Under the pieces are notes generated by a model, which did no database searches, was not told the origin of the DNA, and was given only the letters and a program-made list of their open reading frames with translations. From Streptomyces omiyaensis (GTDB taxonomy: Bacteria > Actinomycetota > Actinomycetes > Streptomycetales > Streptomycetaceae), in assembly GCF_014650895.1 (NCBI RefSeq), contig NZ_BMVV01000007.1, positions 62,001-126,000 of the forward strand: a DNA stretch of 64,000 nt. The letters run 5' to 3'. Of this stretch, positions 15,284 to 23,476 are shown one piece after another. Positions within the stretch are counted from its first letter, which is position 1; each line of letters opens with the position of its first letter. The position numbers and the translations under genes are program-made.

Positions 15284-16654
15284 CGCCCCGGGCGCGGGAA
15301 CCATCCCGGCACCGGCGCCGCCCCCGGCGACCACCACGGTGCCCGTGCCGGCCCCCCCGCCCGTGCCGGTCCCCGCGTCGACGGCGGTTCCCGGAGCACC
15401 CTTCGCCGTCGTCGCGCCGTGCGGCCGCCGGGTCATGTTGCGCACGTCGGGGACGAGCAGCACGAGCGCGGTGACGAGCGTCATCAGCGCGACCGCGCCC
15501 CACAGGGATTCCTTCCGGCCGAACGCGGCCTCGGCCGGGCCCGCGAGCGCGGTGGACAGGGGCAGCAGCGCGGTCGAGCCGAACCAGTCGTAGGCGGAGA
15601 CGCGGGAGAGCTTCTCCTCGGGGATCTCCTGGTGCATGGTCGTCATCCAGGAGACGCCGAAGATCTCCATCGCCACACCGCTCACGAACATCACCGCGGT
15701 GAGCCCCACGGGATGCAGCGGAACGGCGAGCGCCGCCGAGGGCAGCGCGATCGGGAACACGCCGAGCGTGCCGACGAGCAGCATCCGGCGCGGCTTCCAG
15801 CGGGTCATCAGGATGGCGCCGGCGACCGTGCCCACGCCGTATCCGGCGAGCGCGATGCCCCAGGGACTGGCGCCGCCGAGCTCGTCCCGGGCGACCAGCG
15901 GCCCGTACACCGCCTCGACGGCGCCGATGAGCGCCACCACCACCGAGAACTGCGCGACGATCGACCAGAGCCACGGCCGGCCGATGAACTCCTGCCAGCC
16001 CTCGCGCAGATCGGCGAAGAGCCCGCCGCCGGGCTTGCGCTCGGGGATGCCGCTGACGTCGAGGAACGCCCGCAGCGCGCCCGCCACCGCGAAGGCGAGG
16101 GCGTCGACGGCGAGGACCCAGCCGGGGCCGACGAAGGCGACGAGCGCGCCGCCGAGCGCGGCGCCGCCGATGCCCGCTCCGTGCATCGCCATCCGGTAGA
16201 ACGCGAAGGCGCGGCCGGCCTGCTCGCCCGTGACGCTGGACATGAGCATGCCCTCGGCCGCCGGGTTGAAGAAGGCCTGCCCGGTGCCGCAGAGGCCGGT
16301 GAGCACCATCATCTGCCAGAGCTCGGCGGTGCCGGAGAGGACCAGGACGGCGAAGACGGCCTGGGAGACGAAGTTGAGCGCGTTGGCCGCGACCATCACC
16401 CGGTGCCGGGGTATGCGGTCCGCCACGGCGCCGCCGATGAGCAGGAAGAACACGAGCGGCAGGAAGCGCGCCATCGCGACGAGGCCCACGTCGCCCGCGT
16501 CGCCGCCGGACTCGAAGACGGCCCAGGTGGTGGCGATCAGGGCGCCGTGGGCACCGAGACTGGTCACGATGGTGGCGGCGGTGAGCAGCACGTAGTTGCG
16601 CCCGGCCCATTCGGGGCGGCGGCCGCTGCGGGGAGAGGCGGAGCGATTCGTCAC
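15245..16654 (-). CDS. MFS transporter (drug-export type)
   Basis: Major facilitator with about twelve hydrophobic segments. After an Arg-rich start comes NYVLLTAATIVTSLGAHGAL; the loop between helices 2 and 3 carries the motif A remnant GGAVADRIPRHRVM; and FFNPAAEGMLMSSV is typical of the exporter subgroup close to enterobactin/macrolide exporters (MFS_3). The C-terminal 60 residues are a Gly/Thr/Ala low-complexity cytosolic tail. GTG 16654 gives the usual short N-terminus; TTG at 16690 would add 12 residues. The substrate is unknown. It overlaps the convergent methyltransferase-like gene at the 3' end. Confidence 0.85.
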   Translation of the reverse strand: MTNRSASPRSGRRPEWAGRNYVLLTAATIVTSLGAHGALIATTWAVFESGGDAGDVGLVAMARFLPLVFFLLIGGAVADRIPRHRVMVAANALNFVSQAVFAVLVLSGTAELWQMMVLTGLCGTGQAFFNPAAEGMLMSSVTGEQAGRAFAFYRMAMHGAGIGGAALGGALVAFVGPGWVLAVDALAFAVAGALRAFLDVSGIPERKPGGGLFADLREGWQEFIGRPWLWSIVAQFSVVVALIGAVEAVYGPLVARDELGGASPWGIALAGYGVGTVAGAILMTRWKPRRMLLVGTLGVFPIALPSAALAVPLHPVGLTAVMFVSGVAMEIFGVSWMTTMHQEIPEEKLSRVSAYDWFGSTALLPLSTALAGPAEAAFGRKESLWGAVALMTLVTALVLLVPDVRNMTRRPHGATTAKGAPGTAVDAGTGTGGGAGTGTVVVAGGGAGAGMVPAPGASADAEGAVRRNG

Positions 16655-16717
16655 CCCGGGACTATCCCCGGCACCTCCCCTTCCTGCCAAACCGAATATC
16701 GGACGGCCGGGGCTCCT

Positions 16718-16785
16718 CTACGGCCGGGACTTCCCTACGGCCGGGACTTCTCGACGTTGAGGGCTCCTCGACGTTCAGGACTTCT
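16718..16785. repeat. Four tandem 17-bp repeats
   Basis: CTACGGCCGGGACTTC occurs at 16718-16733 and 16735-16750. Two more diverged 17-bp copies (CGACGTTGAGGGCTCCT and CGACGTTCAGGACTTCT) run to 16785. The last copy crosses the stop codon of the PQ-rich gene, so the array includes the end of that gene. Confidence 0.75.
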
Positions 16786-17890
16786 CGGTGAGCCGGACCG
16801 TGGAGAGGATCTTCTGGATCGTCGCGTCGGGGAGCTCGTCCTTCACGCCGTCGGCCGCGTAGAGCAAGAAGGTCGCGTAGTCGTTCTCGGCGTTGAGGAA
16901 GGTGAACGCGATCGACTTGCCGTCGGTCTCGCACTTGTTGCGCTTCGTCACGTTCGGCGCCGTCGCCGTCGCCATGCTGCCCTTGAGCCCGGACGCCGTG
17001 GTGTACGGCACGGGGGCGGTGACCTTGATGGACTTCTCGGGCATGTGCTGGGCGAACGCGGCCCACACCCAGGTCCCGGCCTGCGCCCGCGCCGCCGAGG
17101 CGGTGTCCGTGGCGCCCTTGTTGCCCTTCGTGCCGGCGGCGCCGAGGCCCCAGGTCTCCGGGGTGCCGTTCTTGTCCTTGTCGAAGGCGCACCACTTGCT
17201 CTTGAACTCGGCGGGGCCGGACATGACGACCAGCGGGCTGCCGTCGCCCTTCTTGGCGTCCCCGAAGCCGGTGTACGTGGTGGGCTTCAGGACCTCCCAC
17301 TCCGGCGGGACGTCGAAGAGGGTGCCGTACGTCGGGTTGTGGACGACCTTCCAGCCGGGGATCGTGGGCTGGAACGTGGTGCCGTCGCGCGGGTTGTCGA
17401 TCTCCGTCGAGGCGCCGTCGGACGGCTCGGACGGCTGCCCGGAGGGGTCCGTCGAGGGGGCGTCGGACCCCGGGGCGGAGGCGGTCGTCGTCGGCTTGTC
17501 GGCGACGTTCTTCTTGTCGTCCCCGCCCGTGACGAGGAAGACGGTCACGCCTGCCGCGACCACCACGGCGGCCGCCGCCACGACCGCGATGAGCGTCGAG
17601 CGCCTGCTCCCGCCGCCGGACCCCTGGGGCGGGGTGGGGGCGGGCACCTGGTACTGCGGCTGCGTCGGCTGCTGGTACGGGTTCGGCTGCGCGTACCCCT
17701 GCTGCGGATAGCCGGGCTGCTGCTGCCATCCGCCCTGCTGCGGGTAACCCGGCTGCGTCGGCTGCTGGTAGGGGTTCGGCTGCTGGTGTCCCGGCTGCTG
17801 GTACCCCGGCTGCGTCGGCTGCTGGTACGGGTTCTGGTTCTGGTCCTGCGGGTTCTGCTCGCCCCCGGGCGGCTGCTGTCCTGGCCACAT
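16775..17890 (-). CDS. Membrane-anchored protein with PQ-rich repeat N-terminus
   Basis: A 371-residue single-pass protein of unknown function. Residues 1-90 are cytosolic and made of imperfect repeats of NPYQQPTQPGYQQ, a disordered Pro/Gln/Tyr/Gly tract common in actinobacterial membrane proteins. One transmembrane helix follows (LIAVVAAAAVVVAAGVTVFLV, about residues 100-120), then a Ser/Thr/Pro linker and an extracellular alpha/beta domain of about 200 residues with two cysteines (KSKWCAFDKD and KRNKCETDG) that could pair. Similar layouts occur next to serine/threonine kinases, but none is here. The start ATG 17890 gives the repeat tract at once. The domain is not one I recognise. Confidence 0.75.
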   Translation of the reverse strand: MWPGQQPPGGEQNPQDQNQNPYQQPTQPGYQQPGHQQPNPYQQPTQPGYPQQGGWQQQPGYPQQGYAQPNPYQQPTQPQYQVPAPTPPQGSGGGSRRSTLIAVVAAAAVVVAAGVTVFLVTGGDDKKNVADKPTTTASAPGSDAPSTDPSGQPSEPSDGASTEIDNPRDGTTFQPTIPGWKVVHNPTYGTLFDVPPEWEVLKPTTYTGFGDAKKGDGSPLVVMSGPAEFKSKWCAFDKDKNGTPETWGLGAAGTKGNKGATDTASAARAQAGTWVWAAFAQHMPEKSIKVTAPVPYTTASGLKGSMATATAPNVTKRNKCETDGKSIAFTFLNAENDYATFLLYAADGVKDELPDATIQKILSTVRLTEKS

Positions 17891-18007
17891 GGGCCGTAAC
17901 GATAGAGGGGCGGGGGCGGCCGGGCCATGCCCGGGCCCCGCCGCCGGGGAGGCGCGGGGTCGCCGGAGGCATGGCCAAGACGGCTACTCATGGGTAACAT
18001 CACGGCC

Positions 18008-18469
18008 ATGAGCGCAGACCAGAAGTCCGTCGGCGACATGCTCGCCGCCACGGTCCCCATGGCCGGAACCCTCAACCTGGAGTTCCTGGAGACCACCGCC
18101 GAGCGCGCCGTCGTGCGCCTGCCCGACCAGCCCGCCTACCACAATCACGTGGGCGGCCCGCACGCCGGCGCCATGTTCACCCTCGCCGAGTCCGCCAGCG
18201 GGGCCATCGTGCTCGCCGCCTTCGGCGACCAGCTGGGCCGCGCCGTGCCGCTCGCCGTCAACGCCGAGATCGCGTACAAGAAGCTCGCCATGGGCGTCGT
18301 CACCGCGACCGCCACGCTCGGCCGCCCCGTCGCCGACGTCGTCGCCGAACTCGACGCCGGACAGCGCCCCGAGTTCCCGGTCCGCATCGACATCACCCGC
18401 GAGGACGGAGCCGTCACCGGCGAGATGACCGTCCTGTGGACGCTGCGCCCCAACAACCCGGGCAAGTAG
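18008..18469 (+). CDS. PaaI/DUF4442 hotdog-fold thioesterase
   Basis: A 153-residue hotdog-fold protein, probably an acyl-CoA thioesterase. The fold marker is NHVGGPHAGAMFTLAESASG, where the central helix follows the HxGxxHAG-like motif, and the last strands end in VTGEMTVLWTLRP. An earlier in-frame ATG exists at 17990, but 18008 is preferred because TAACAT ends 7 bases before it and no ribosome binding site exists for either, so a leaderless mRNA is likely. The gene stands alone and is followed by a 557-base non-coding stretch with strong hairpins. The acyl substrate is unknown. Confidence 0.85.
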   Translation: MSADQKSVGDMLAATVPMAGTLNLEFLETTAERAVVRLPDQPAYHNHVGGPHAGAMFTLAESASGAIVLAAFGDQLGRAVPLAVNAEIAYKKLAMGVVTATATLGRPVADVVAELDAGQRPEFPVRIDITREDGAVTGEMTVLWTLRPNNPGK

Positions 18470-18488
18470 CCGAGGCGAGCGGCAGGCG

Positions 18489-18521
18489 GCCCGGGCACCC
18501 GGTCTGGGCAGGTGCCCGGGC
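18489..18521 (+). terminator. 11-bp stem-loop after the thioesterase gene
   Basis: GCCCGGGCACC (18489-18499) pairs perfectly with GGTGCCCGGGC (18511-18521), 19 bases after the stop, as expected for the gene's terminator. Confidence 0.7.
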
Positions 18522-18554
18522 GCGCAGCCCGCAGATCGCCGGCCGGTCGTCCCC

Positions 18555-18617
18555 GCACACCGACAGGTCCGCCCCCGCACCCTCCCTTCGGGTGCGGGGG
18601 CGGACCTGTCGGTGTGC
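18555..18617. terminator. 28-bp perfect stem-loop
   Basis: Bases 18555-18582 pair without mismatch to 18590-18617 around the 7-base loop TCCCTTC; the outer arms are GCACACCGAC and GTCGGTGTGC. This is the most stable hairpin in the window. It is a second element behind the thioesterase terminator, so it may be a fail-safe terminator or a structured RNA. Confidence 0.8.
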
Positions 18618-19026
18618 ATCGGCCCAGGAAGGGCTCGGGCATCGGGTGTACCGGCCGGCCGGGCGGACGGCCGGGCAGACGGACGACCGGGCCGGTCGCC
18701 GGAGCCGATACGCGAACTCGTGCACTCCGCTCCGAGGCTCGGCCGTGCACCTTCCGAACCGATCGGCGTGCCCGGGCACCCCGGACCTGGGCAGACGCCC
18801 AGGAAGCGCGCGGAGCGCCCGTGCCGTGCCGAGCCCCCGTACCCTGCCCCGCCCGTGCTCCGCGCCCGTTTCCCGCCCGTGCCCCGTGACCGCGACCGAG
18901 GCTGTCAGGTCACGGTCGAGGCGTGTCCCGGGCGCCGGGTAGGCTGCCCCGGCGTGCCCGACGCGGGGCACGCCACCGCAGCGGCCCCCGATCGGCGCCG
19001 CGCAGGCACAACGGGAGGAACCCGCG
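18618..19026. other. Non-coding stretch before the DedA gene
   Basis: I see no convincing gene here. It contains the hairpin CCTGGGC-AGAC-GCCCAGG (18786-18803), several CCGGGC-rich direct repeats, and a possible -10 box TAGGCT (18940-18945) that could start DedA transcription about 75 bases before its TTG. Confidence 0.5.
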
Positions 19027-19686
19027 TTGCACGTCCAGGAATGGCTGGAGACCATCCCGCCCGTCGCCATCTACGCGCTGGTGGGGGTGGTGATCGGCCT
19101 GGAGAGCCTCGGCATCCCGCTCCCCGGCGAGATCGTCCTCGTCAGCTCGGCCCTGCTCGCCTCCCAGCACGGCGACATCAACCCGTACGTCCTCGGCGGC
19201 TGCGCCACCGCGGGCGCGATCATCGGCGACTCGATCGGGTACGCGATCGGTCGCAGAGGCGGCCGTCCCCTGCTCGCCTGGCTCGGCGGGAAGTTCCCCA
19301 AACACTTCAGCGAGGCGAACATCGCCCTCGCCGAGCGCTCCTTCCAGAAGTGGGGCATGTGGGCGGTCTTCTTCGGCCGCTTCATCGCCCTGCTGCGGAT
19401 CTTCGCAGGGCCGCTCGCCGGCGTGCTCCAGATGCCGTACTGGAAGTTCCTCATCGCCAACGTCTTCGGCGGCATCCTGTGGGCGGGCGGCACCACCGCC
19501 GTCATCTACTCCGTCGGCATCGTCGCCGAGGCGTGGCTGAAGCGCTTCTCCTGGCTGGGCCTGGTCCTCGCGGTCCTCATCGGCGTCGCCTCGATGCTGA
19601 TCATCAAGAACCGCGCCAAGAAGGCGGCCGCGGAGGTCTCCGCACAGCGCGCGGAAGCGCCGCTGGAGCCGGTCGCGGCCGACTGA
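19027..19686 (+). CDS. DedA family membrane protein
   Basis: Inner-membrane protein of 219 residues of the DedA/SNARE-associated family, related to lipid carriers that recycle undecaprenyl phosphate or other phospholipids. The motifs are LESLGIPLPGEIVLV, the loop AIIGDSIGYAIGRRGGR, and the conserved FFGRFIALLRIFAGPLAGVLQM with the family Arg residues, followed by a tryptophan-bearing helix (FGGILWAGGTTAVIYSVG). The start is TTG at 19027, decided by GGGAGG at 19013-19018, 8 bases upstream; no ATG or GTG is suitably placed. With uppP and the VTT gene this is the third envelope-lipid membrane protein nearby. Confidence 0.9.
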   Translation: MHVQEWLETIPPVAIYALVGVVIGLESLGIPLPGEIVLVSSALLASQHGDINPYVLGGCATAGAIIGDSIGYAIGRRGGRPLLAWLGGKFPKHFSEANIALAERSFQKWGMWAVFFGRFIALLRIFAGPLAGVLQMPYWKFLIANVFGGILWAGGTTAVIYSVGIVAEAWLKRFSWLGLVLAVLIGVASMLIIKNRAKKAAAEVSAQRAEAPLEPVAAD

Positions 19687-19724
19687 CCGGCGCGCCGCGC
19701 GGACGGCCGCACCCCTCGCACGCC

Positions 19725-19764
19725 GGAGGGCGGCACCCGGGGATCGTCCCGGGCGCCGCCCTCC
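19725..19764 (+). terminator. Stem-loop after the DedA gene
   Basis: GGAGGGCGGC (19725-19734) pairs with GCCGCCCTCC (19755-19764), with an inner CCCGGG/CCCGGG pairing (19736-19741 and 19748-19753). It begins 39 bases after the stop. Confidence 0.8.
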
Positions 19765-19817
19765 GTTGCGTACATGAGCAGCCGGGCGGCCCTCCCCGCG
19801 AGACGAGGGGGAAAGAC

Positions 19818-19915
19818 GCCGGTCCCGCCTGTCTCACACGCCCCACAATCCCTGCCGGTCCCACGAGTCTCACAGGTCCTGCCGGTCCCGCAGGTCTCGC
19901 CGTTCCGCCGGTCCC
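19818..19915. repeat. Four copies of GCCGGTCCC in the DedA-carbonic anhydrase gap
   Basis: GCCGGTCCC occurs at 19818, 19854, 19881 and 19907, with spacings of 36, 27 and 26 bases. The second and third copies extend to the 12-mer CCTGCCGGTCCC, and fragments of CAGGTCTC and GTCTCAC recur between them. It looks like a degenerate tandem array in otherwise empty DNA. Confidence 0.55.
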
Positions 19916-19959
19916 GGCGGTGGTGAGAGGGCCGGCGGCGCCGAAGCGACCGGCCGAGG

Positions 19960-20487
19960 TCAGTCCTCGTACGCCTCGGCGTGGCCCTTCGCCAGGTGGA
20001 GGTACATCTCGGCGTTCAGCCGGATGCCCGCAAGCTCCTCCTCCGTCAGCGCCCGGCGCACCTTCGCGGGGACGCCGGCGACGAGCGAACCGGGCGGGAC
20101 CTCCATACCCTGCGGCACCAGCGCCTGCGCGGCGACCAGCGAGCCGGCGCCGATCCGGGCGCCGTTGAGCACCGTCGCGCCCATGCCGACGAGGACGTCG
20201 TCCCCGATGACGCAGCCGTGCACGGTCGCGTTGTGCCCGACCGTCACGCGATCACCGATCGACACGGGGAAACCGGGGTCGACGTGGACGGTGCAGTTGT
20301 CCTGGATGTTGGAGTCCTCGCCGACGGTGATGGGGCCGCAGTCGGCGCGGAGCACCGCGTGGTACCAGACGCTGGCGCGCGCGCCGAGCGTCACCTCGCC
20401 GAGGACCACCGAGGTCGGGGCCGTGAAGGCGGTCGGGTCGACGCTCGGCTCCTTGCCGCCGACGGCCTTGATCAAAGCCTCTGCCAT
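19960..20487 (-). CDS. Gamma-carbonic anhydrase family protein
   Basis: A 175-residue left-handed beta-helix trimer of the gamma-class, with a hexapeptide repeat pattern throughout (for example VGEDSNIQDNCTVHVD, VGHNATVHGCVIGDDVLVGMG). The zinc ligands of Cam-type enzymes fit His in NCTVHVD, His in TVGHNATVHG and the second His of the latter motif. It could hydrate CO2 or act as an acyltransferase-like YrdA homologue; many YrdA proteins are poorly active. The catalytic acidic loop of archaeal Cam is absent, as in most bacterial members. CAGGAG lies 8 bases before ATG 20487. Confidence 0.88.
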   Translation of the reverse strand: MAEALIKAVGGKEPSVDPTAFTAPTSVVLGEVTLGARASVWYHAVLRADCGPITVGEDSNIQDNCTVHVDPGFPVSIGDRVTVGHNATVHGCVIGDDVLVGMGATVLNGARIGAGSLVAAQALVPQGMEVPPGSLVAGVPAKVRRALTEEELAGIRLNAEMYLHLAKGHAEAYED

Positions 20488-20635
20488 GGGGTCACTCCTG
20501 GGGGTCTCTACGGCCCGTCCGGCCGTGGTGGTGTCGCGCCTTCCGGTTGTCTGCCCGCACCCTATGACGAGCCCATGACGGACATCACAGGGGACCGCGC
20601 CGACCGGGCCCGACGCCGCCGACTACGGTGTCGGG

Positions 20636-21523
20636 GTGCCCAAAAACGGAAACACGTTCTCATCCCTCGCCGCCTGGCGGCGCCGGGTCGTCGCCCACGC
20701 CCTCCAGGGCGGATGGCGCTGGGCGCAGCAGGCCGGCGCGGTGACCGCGGAGCATCCCGGGCGGCTGAGGTTCCGGCGGCTCGGCGCGGGCACCCGGCTC
20801 GCCTTCCCGCAGGGCACGCTCTTCGGGGAGCGCTGGATCGAGATCGGCGAGTGCTGCATCATCGCCGAGCAGGTCACCCTCACGGCGGGGATGCTGCCGG
20901 GTCTCGACCTCGGCACGGAGACGGTCCTCACCCTGGGCGACGGCGTCGTCCTCGGCCGCGGCAGCCACGTGATCGCCGACACGACGATCACCATCGGCTC
21001 GGACACCTACTGCGGGCCGTACGTCTACATCACCTCGACCAACCACAGTTACGACGACCCCCACGAGCCCATCGGCCGCCAGTGGCCCCGCTCCGAGCCG
21101 GTGTCGATCGGCCCCGGCTGCTGGCTGGGCACGGGCGCGGTGATCCTCCCGGGCGCGCGGATCGGCCGCAACGTCGTCGTGGCCGCCGGCGCGGTCGTAC
21201 GCGGCGAGGTGCCGGACCACTCGGTGGTGGCGGGCGCCCCGGCCAGGGTCGTACGGCGCTGGGATCCGGAACGGGGATGGCAGCCGCCGCTGCGCACCCC
21301 GGCCCCGAAGCCGATCCCGGAGGACGTCACCCCCGAGCAGCTGGCGGCGCTGGCGGCCTGGGAGATCGAACAGGCGGAAGCAGAAGCAGAAGCGGATGCG
21401 GAAGTGGTGACGGTGGCAGTCGTGGGGAGCGGGGCGGACGCGGTGGCGCAGGCGGCGGTGGCCGACGCGGGCACGGCCGTCACGGGGACGCCCGAGGGCG
21501 CGACGGGGGCGCGGAGCTCCTGA
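20636..21523 (+). CDS. Left-handed beta-helix acyltransferase
   Basis: Hexapeptide-repeat acyl or acetyltransferase of 295 residues. The repeat domain runs from IEIGECCIIAEQVTLTAG to NVVVAAGAVVRGEVPDHSVV, and the catalytic His is probably in YVYITSTNHSYDDPHEPIG, the pattern of maltose/galactoside acetyltransferase-like enzymes. The C-terminal 70 residues are a variable tail with a QAEAEAEADAE run and Ala/Val/Gly repeats. GTG 20636 has TACGGT ending 6 bases upstream and no ribosome binding site, so it is probably leaderless. It is divergent from the carbonic anhydrase gene, which has the same fold. The acceptor, perhaps a sugar, is unknown. Confidence 0.83.
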   Translation: MPKNGNTFSSLAAWRRRVVAHALQGGWRWAQQAGAVTAEHPGRLRFRRLGAGTRLAFPQGTLFGERWIEIGECCIIAEQVTLTAGMLPGLDLGTETVLTLGDGVVLGRGSHVIADTTITIGSDTYCGPYVYITSTNHSYDDPHEPIGRQWPRSEPVSIGPGCWLGTGAVILPGARIGRNVVVAAGAVVRGEVPDHSVVAGAPARVVRRWDPERGWQPPLRTPAPKPIPEDVTPEQLAALAAWEIEQAEAEAEADAEVVTVAVVGSGADAVAQAAVADAGTAVTGTPEGATGARSS

Positions 21524-21667
21524 CCGGCCCCCACCGGCCTTCGCCCGGGGCCTCCGCAGGGCGCGGAACCACCGGCACCACCCGTACCACCGGTGCCGCC
21601 CTCGCTAGCGGTCCCACGTGCCCTCTCGTGACCCTCGCCCCCGTGCGAAACCGGCGCGCCGCCCGTG

Positions 21668-22531
21668 TCAGCCGCCCGCGATGAGAACGGTGCCGACGAG
21701 CGCGAGGCCCGCCCCCGTCGCCTGGATCGCGCGCAGCCGTTCCCGGAGCACGCCGAAGGCGGCGAGCGCGGTCACGACCGGGTAGAGGCTGGCGAGGACG
21801 GCGGCCACGAGCACCGGGCCGCGCTGCGCGGCGAGCGCGTACGTGCCGTTGGCCGCCACGTCGGCGAGGCCCACGAAGGCGAGCGCGGGCAGGGCGCCGC
21901 GGATCACGCCGAAACCCTCCTCCGGCAGCGCGCGGCCCCCGCGTCGCACGGAGAGGTACAGCGCGCCCCCGCCCACGGCCACGTTGGTGACGCGCTGCAC
22001 GAACAGCGCGAGGAAGAGGCCGGTGAGCGTGGTGGACGCCTCGGCGATGAGCGCCATGACGGCGCCGAACCCGAACGCCGCGAAGAGGGTGAGGACGACG
22101 GCCTGCCGCTGCACGGGCGCGCCGCGCAGCTCGGGGCCGCCCGCGAGCACGATGCCCACGACCGCCGCGACGATGCCGCCGACCTGGAGCAGGCCGGGGC
22201 GGTCGCCGAGCACCAGGCCGACCGTGACGGGGACGACCACGCCGAGCGAGCCCAGCGGCGAGACGACGCCCATCGGGCCGAGCGCGAGGGCCTTGTAGAA
22301 GGCGAGCATGGCGGCCGGGCCGACGACGCCGGCGGCGACCGCGTACCAGAGCCCGGGCCCGGCCTCGGTCCAGGCCGAGGTGGCGAGGACGACCGAGCCG
22401 AGGACGACGACCGCGAGGCTCTGCGAGACCACGACGACGGTGAGGGCCGGGATGCGCCTCGTGAGCAGGCCGCCCCCGAAGTCGGCGAAGCCCCACAGGA
22501 GGGCGGTGGCCAGGGCGAACACGGCGGTCAT
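21668..22531 (-). CDS. EamA/DMT family transporter
   Basis: Ten-helix drug/metabolite transporter of 287 residues made of two EamA repeats. The first begins AVFALATALLWGFADFGGGLL; the second half holds LALFVQRVTNVAVGGGALY and the closing AAVLASLYPVVTALAAFGVL helix with the family Pro. The frame is open further upstream, but ATG 22531 gives the standard N-terminus and has GAGG 8 bases before it. It is divergent from an XRE-cupin regulator, with an array of AGTGCA motifs between them, so it is probably that regulator's target. The exported compound is unknown. Confidence 0.88.
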   Translation of the reverse strand: MTAVFALATALLWGFADFGGGLLTRRIPALTVVVVSQSLAVVVLGSVVLATSAWTEAGPGLWYAVAAGVVGPAAMLAFYKALALGPMGVVSPLGSLGVVVPVTVGLVLGDRPGLLQVGGIVAAVVGIVLAGGPELRGAPVQRQAVVLTLFAAFGFGAVMALIAEASTTLTGLFLALFVQRVTNVAVGGGALYLSVRRGGRALPEEGFGVIRGALPALAFVGLADVAANGTYALAAQRGPVLVAAVLASLYPVVTALAAFGVLRERLRAIQATGAGLALVGTVLIAGG

Positions 22532-22570
22532 GGAGGTCCTCGCAGGCAGGTACGGGGTGAAGCGGGGCAG

Positions 22571-22619
22571 TACAGTGCAGTGCACGATCGAGTGCACCTC
22601 ACCGTAGTGCAATGCAGTG
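22571..22619. promoter_or_regulatory. AGTGCA repeat array between the EamA and XRE-cupin genes
   Basis: AGTGCA occurs at 22574, 22579, 22591 and 22606. It forms GTGCAC palindromes at 22580-22585 and 22592-22597 (centres 12 bp apart) and TGCAATGCA at 22608-22616. The density of one hexamer in about 45 bases in the divergent gap suggests a cooperative operator for the cupin-type regulator. Confidence 0.7.
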
Positions 22620-23222
22620 AACTATGTCATCCAGGATATTGGACGGAATGTGTCGGACCTCGACCAGCTGACCCAGTCGCTCGCCCGCAACCTCAAGCGC
22701 TGGCGCAACGAACGGGGCTTCACCCTGGACGCGCTCGCCGCCCGTTCCGGGGTCAGCCGCGGCATGATCATCCAGATCGAACAGGCCCGGACCAACCCCA
22801 GCGTCGGCACCACCGTGAAGCTGGCCGACGCCCTCGGGGTCTCCATCACCACCCTCCTCGACTACGAGCAGGGCCCCCACGTCCGGCTCGTCCCGCCGGA
22901 ACAGGCCGTCCGCATGTGGTCCACACCGGCGGGCAGCAGCACCACCCTGCTCGTCGGCACCGAGGCCCGCGGCCCCCTCGAACTGTGGTCCTGGTCCCTG
23001 GTGCCCGGCGAGGGCAGCGCCTCCGACCCGCACCCGCAGGGCACCACGGAGCTCCTCCACGTCACCGCCGGCGTGCTCACCCTCGTCGTCGACGGCGTCG
23101 AGCACGCCGTCCCCGCCGGCACCTCCGCCGTCTTCGAGGCCTCGGCCCCGCACGCGTACCGCAACGACGGCGACGAGACGGTCCAGATGACCATGGCGGT
23201 CTCGATCCCCCCGGCGCGCTGA
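22617..23222 (+). CDS. XRE family regulator with C-terminal cupin
   Basis: One-component regulator of 201 residues. An N-terminal HTH (ARNLKRWRNERGFTLDALAA, then SGVSRGMIIQIEQARTNPSV) is joined to a cupin sensor (LWSWSLVPGEGSASDPHPQG, TTELLHVTAGVLTLVVDGVE, PHAYRN), the layout of regulators that respond to small amino-acid or polyamine-like ligands. GTG at 22617 gives the longest form; GTG at 22650 (beginning VSDLDQL) is equally possible and would leave the whole AGTGCA array outside the gene. It probably controls itself and the divergent EamA exporter. The conserved cupin metal ligands are only partly present, so ligand binding may be metal-free. Confidence 0.9.
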   Translation: MNYVIQDIGRNVSDLDQLTQSLARNLKRWRNERGFTLDALAARSGVSRGMIIQIEQARTNPSVGTTVKLADALGVSITTLLDYEQGPHVRLVPPEQAVRMWSTPAGSSTTLLVGTEARGPLELWSWSLVPGEGSASDPHPQGTTELLHVTAGVLTLVVDGVEHAVPAGTSAVFEASAPHAYRNDGDETVQMTMAVSIPPAR

Positions 23223-23303
23223 GGCGCGGCACGCTGAGGCGCGGCGTGCTGAGGACCGACGCGCCGGGGTCGGGGCCGGGGCTGAGGCTCGGGCCCAGGG
23301 TGT

Positions 23304-23336
23304 CCGGGAGCCGGGAGCCGGGAGCCGGGAGTCGGG
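23304..23336. repeat. Short tandem repeat CCGGGAG
   Basis: The heptamer CCGGGAG is repeated about four times (23304-23331), then degenerates into GGGGGAC units. It lies in the 254-base gap after the XRE-cupin gene and has no coding sense. Confidence 0.6.
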
Positions 23337-23434
23337 GGACGGGGGACGGGCGTCGGGGTTCCGGGGTTCGAAGATCGCACACCGGAGCCCGACGTCCCGC
23401 GGCCCGAGGCCGGGACCCGGTTCGTACGCTGAGA

Positions 23435-23459
23435 CACCCGGCCGCACGCCGGCCGGGTG
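23435..23459 (+). terminator. 10-bp stem-loop upstream of the YbaK gene
   Basis: CACCCGGCCG (23435-23444) pairs with CGGCCGGGTG (23450-23459) around CACGC. It ends 5 bases before the YbaK -10 box, so it may terminate read-through from the left or act as an operator. Confidence 0.6.
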
Positions 23460-23476
23460 CCGCTAGCGTGCCGCAC

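Noticed and set aside
16718..16785. CRISPR array
   Set aside because: Contiguous 17-bp units without spacers, diverging along the array; no cas genes in the window.
18018..20168. Long frame crossing the gap upstream of DedA
   Set aside because: The product is Arg/Pro-rich, runs through the 28-bp hairpin and out of frame through the DedA gene.
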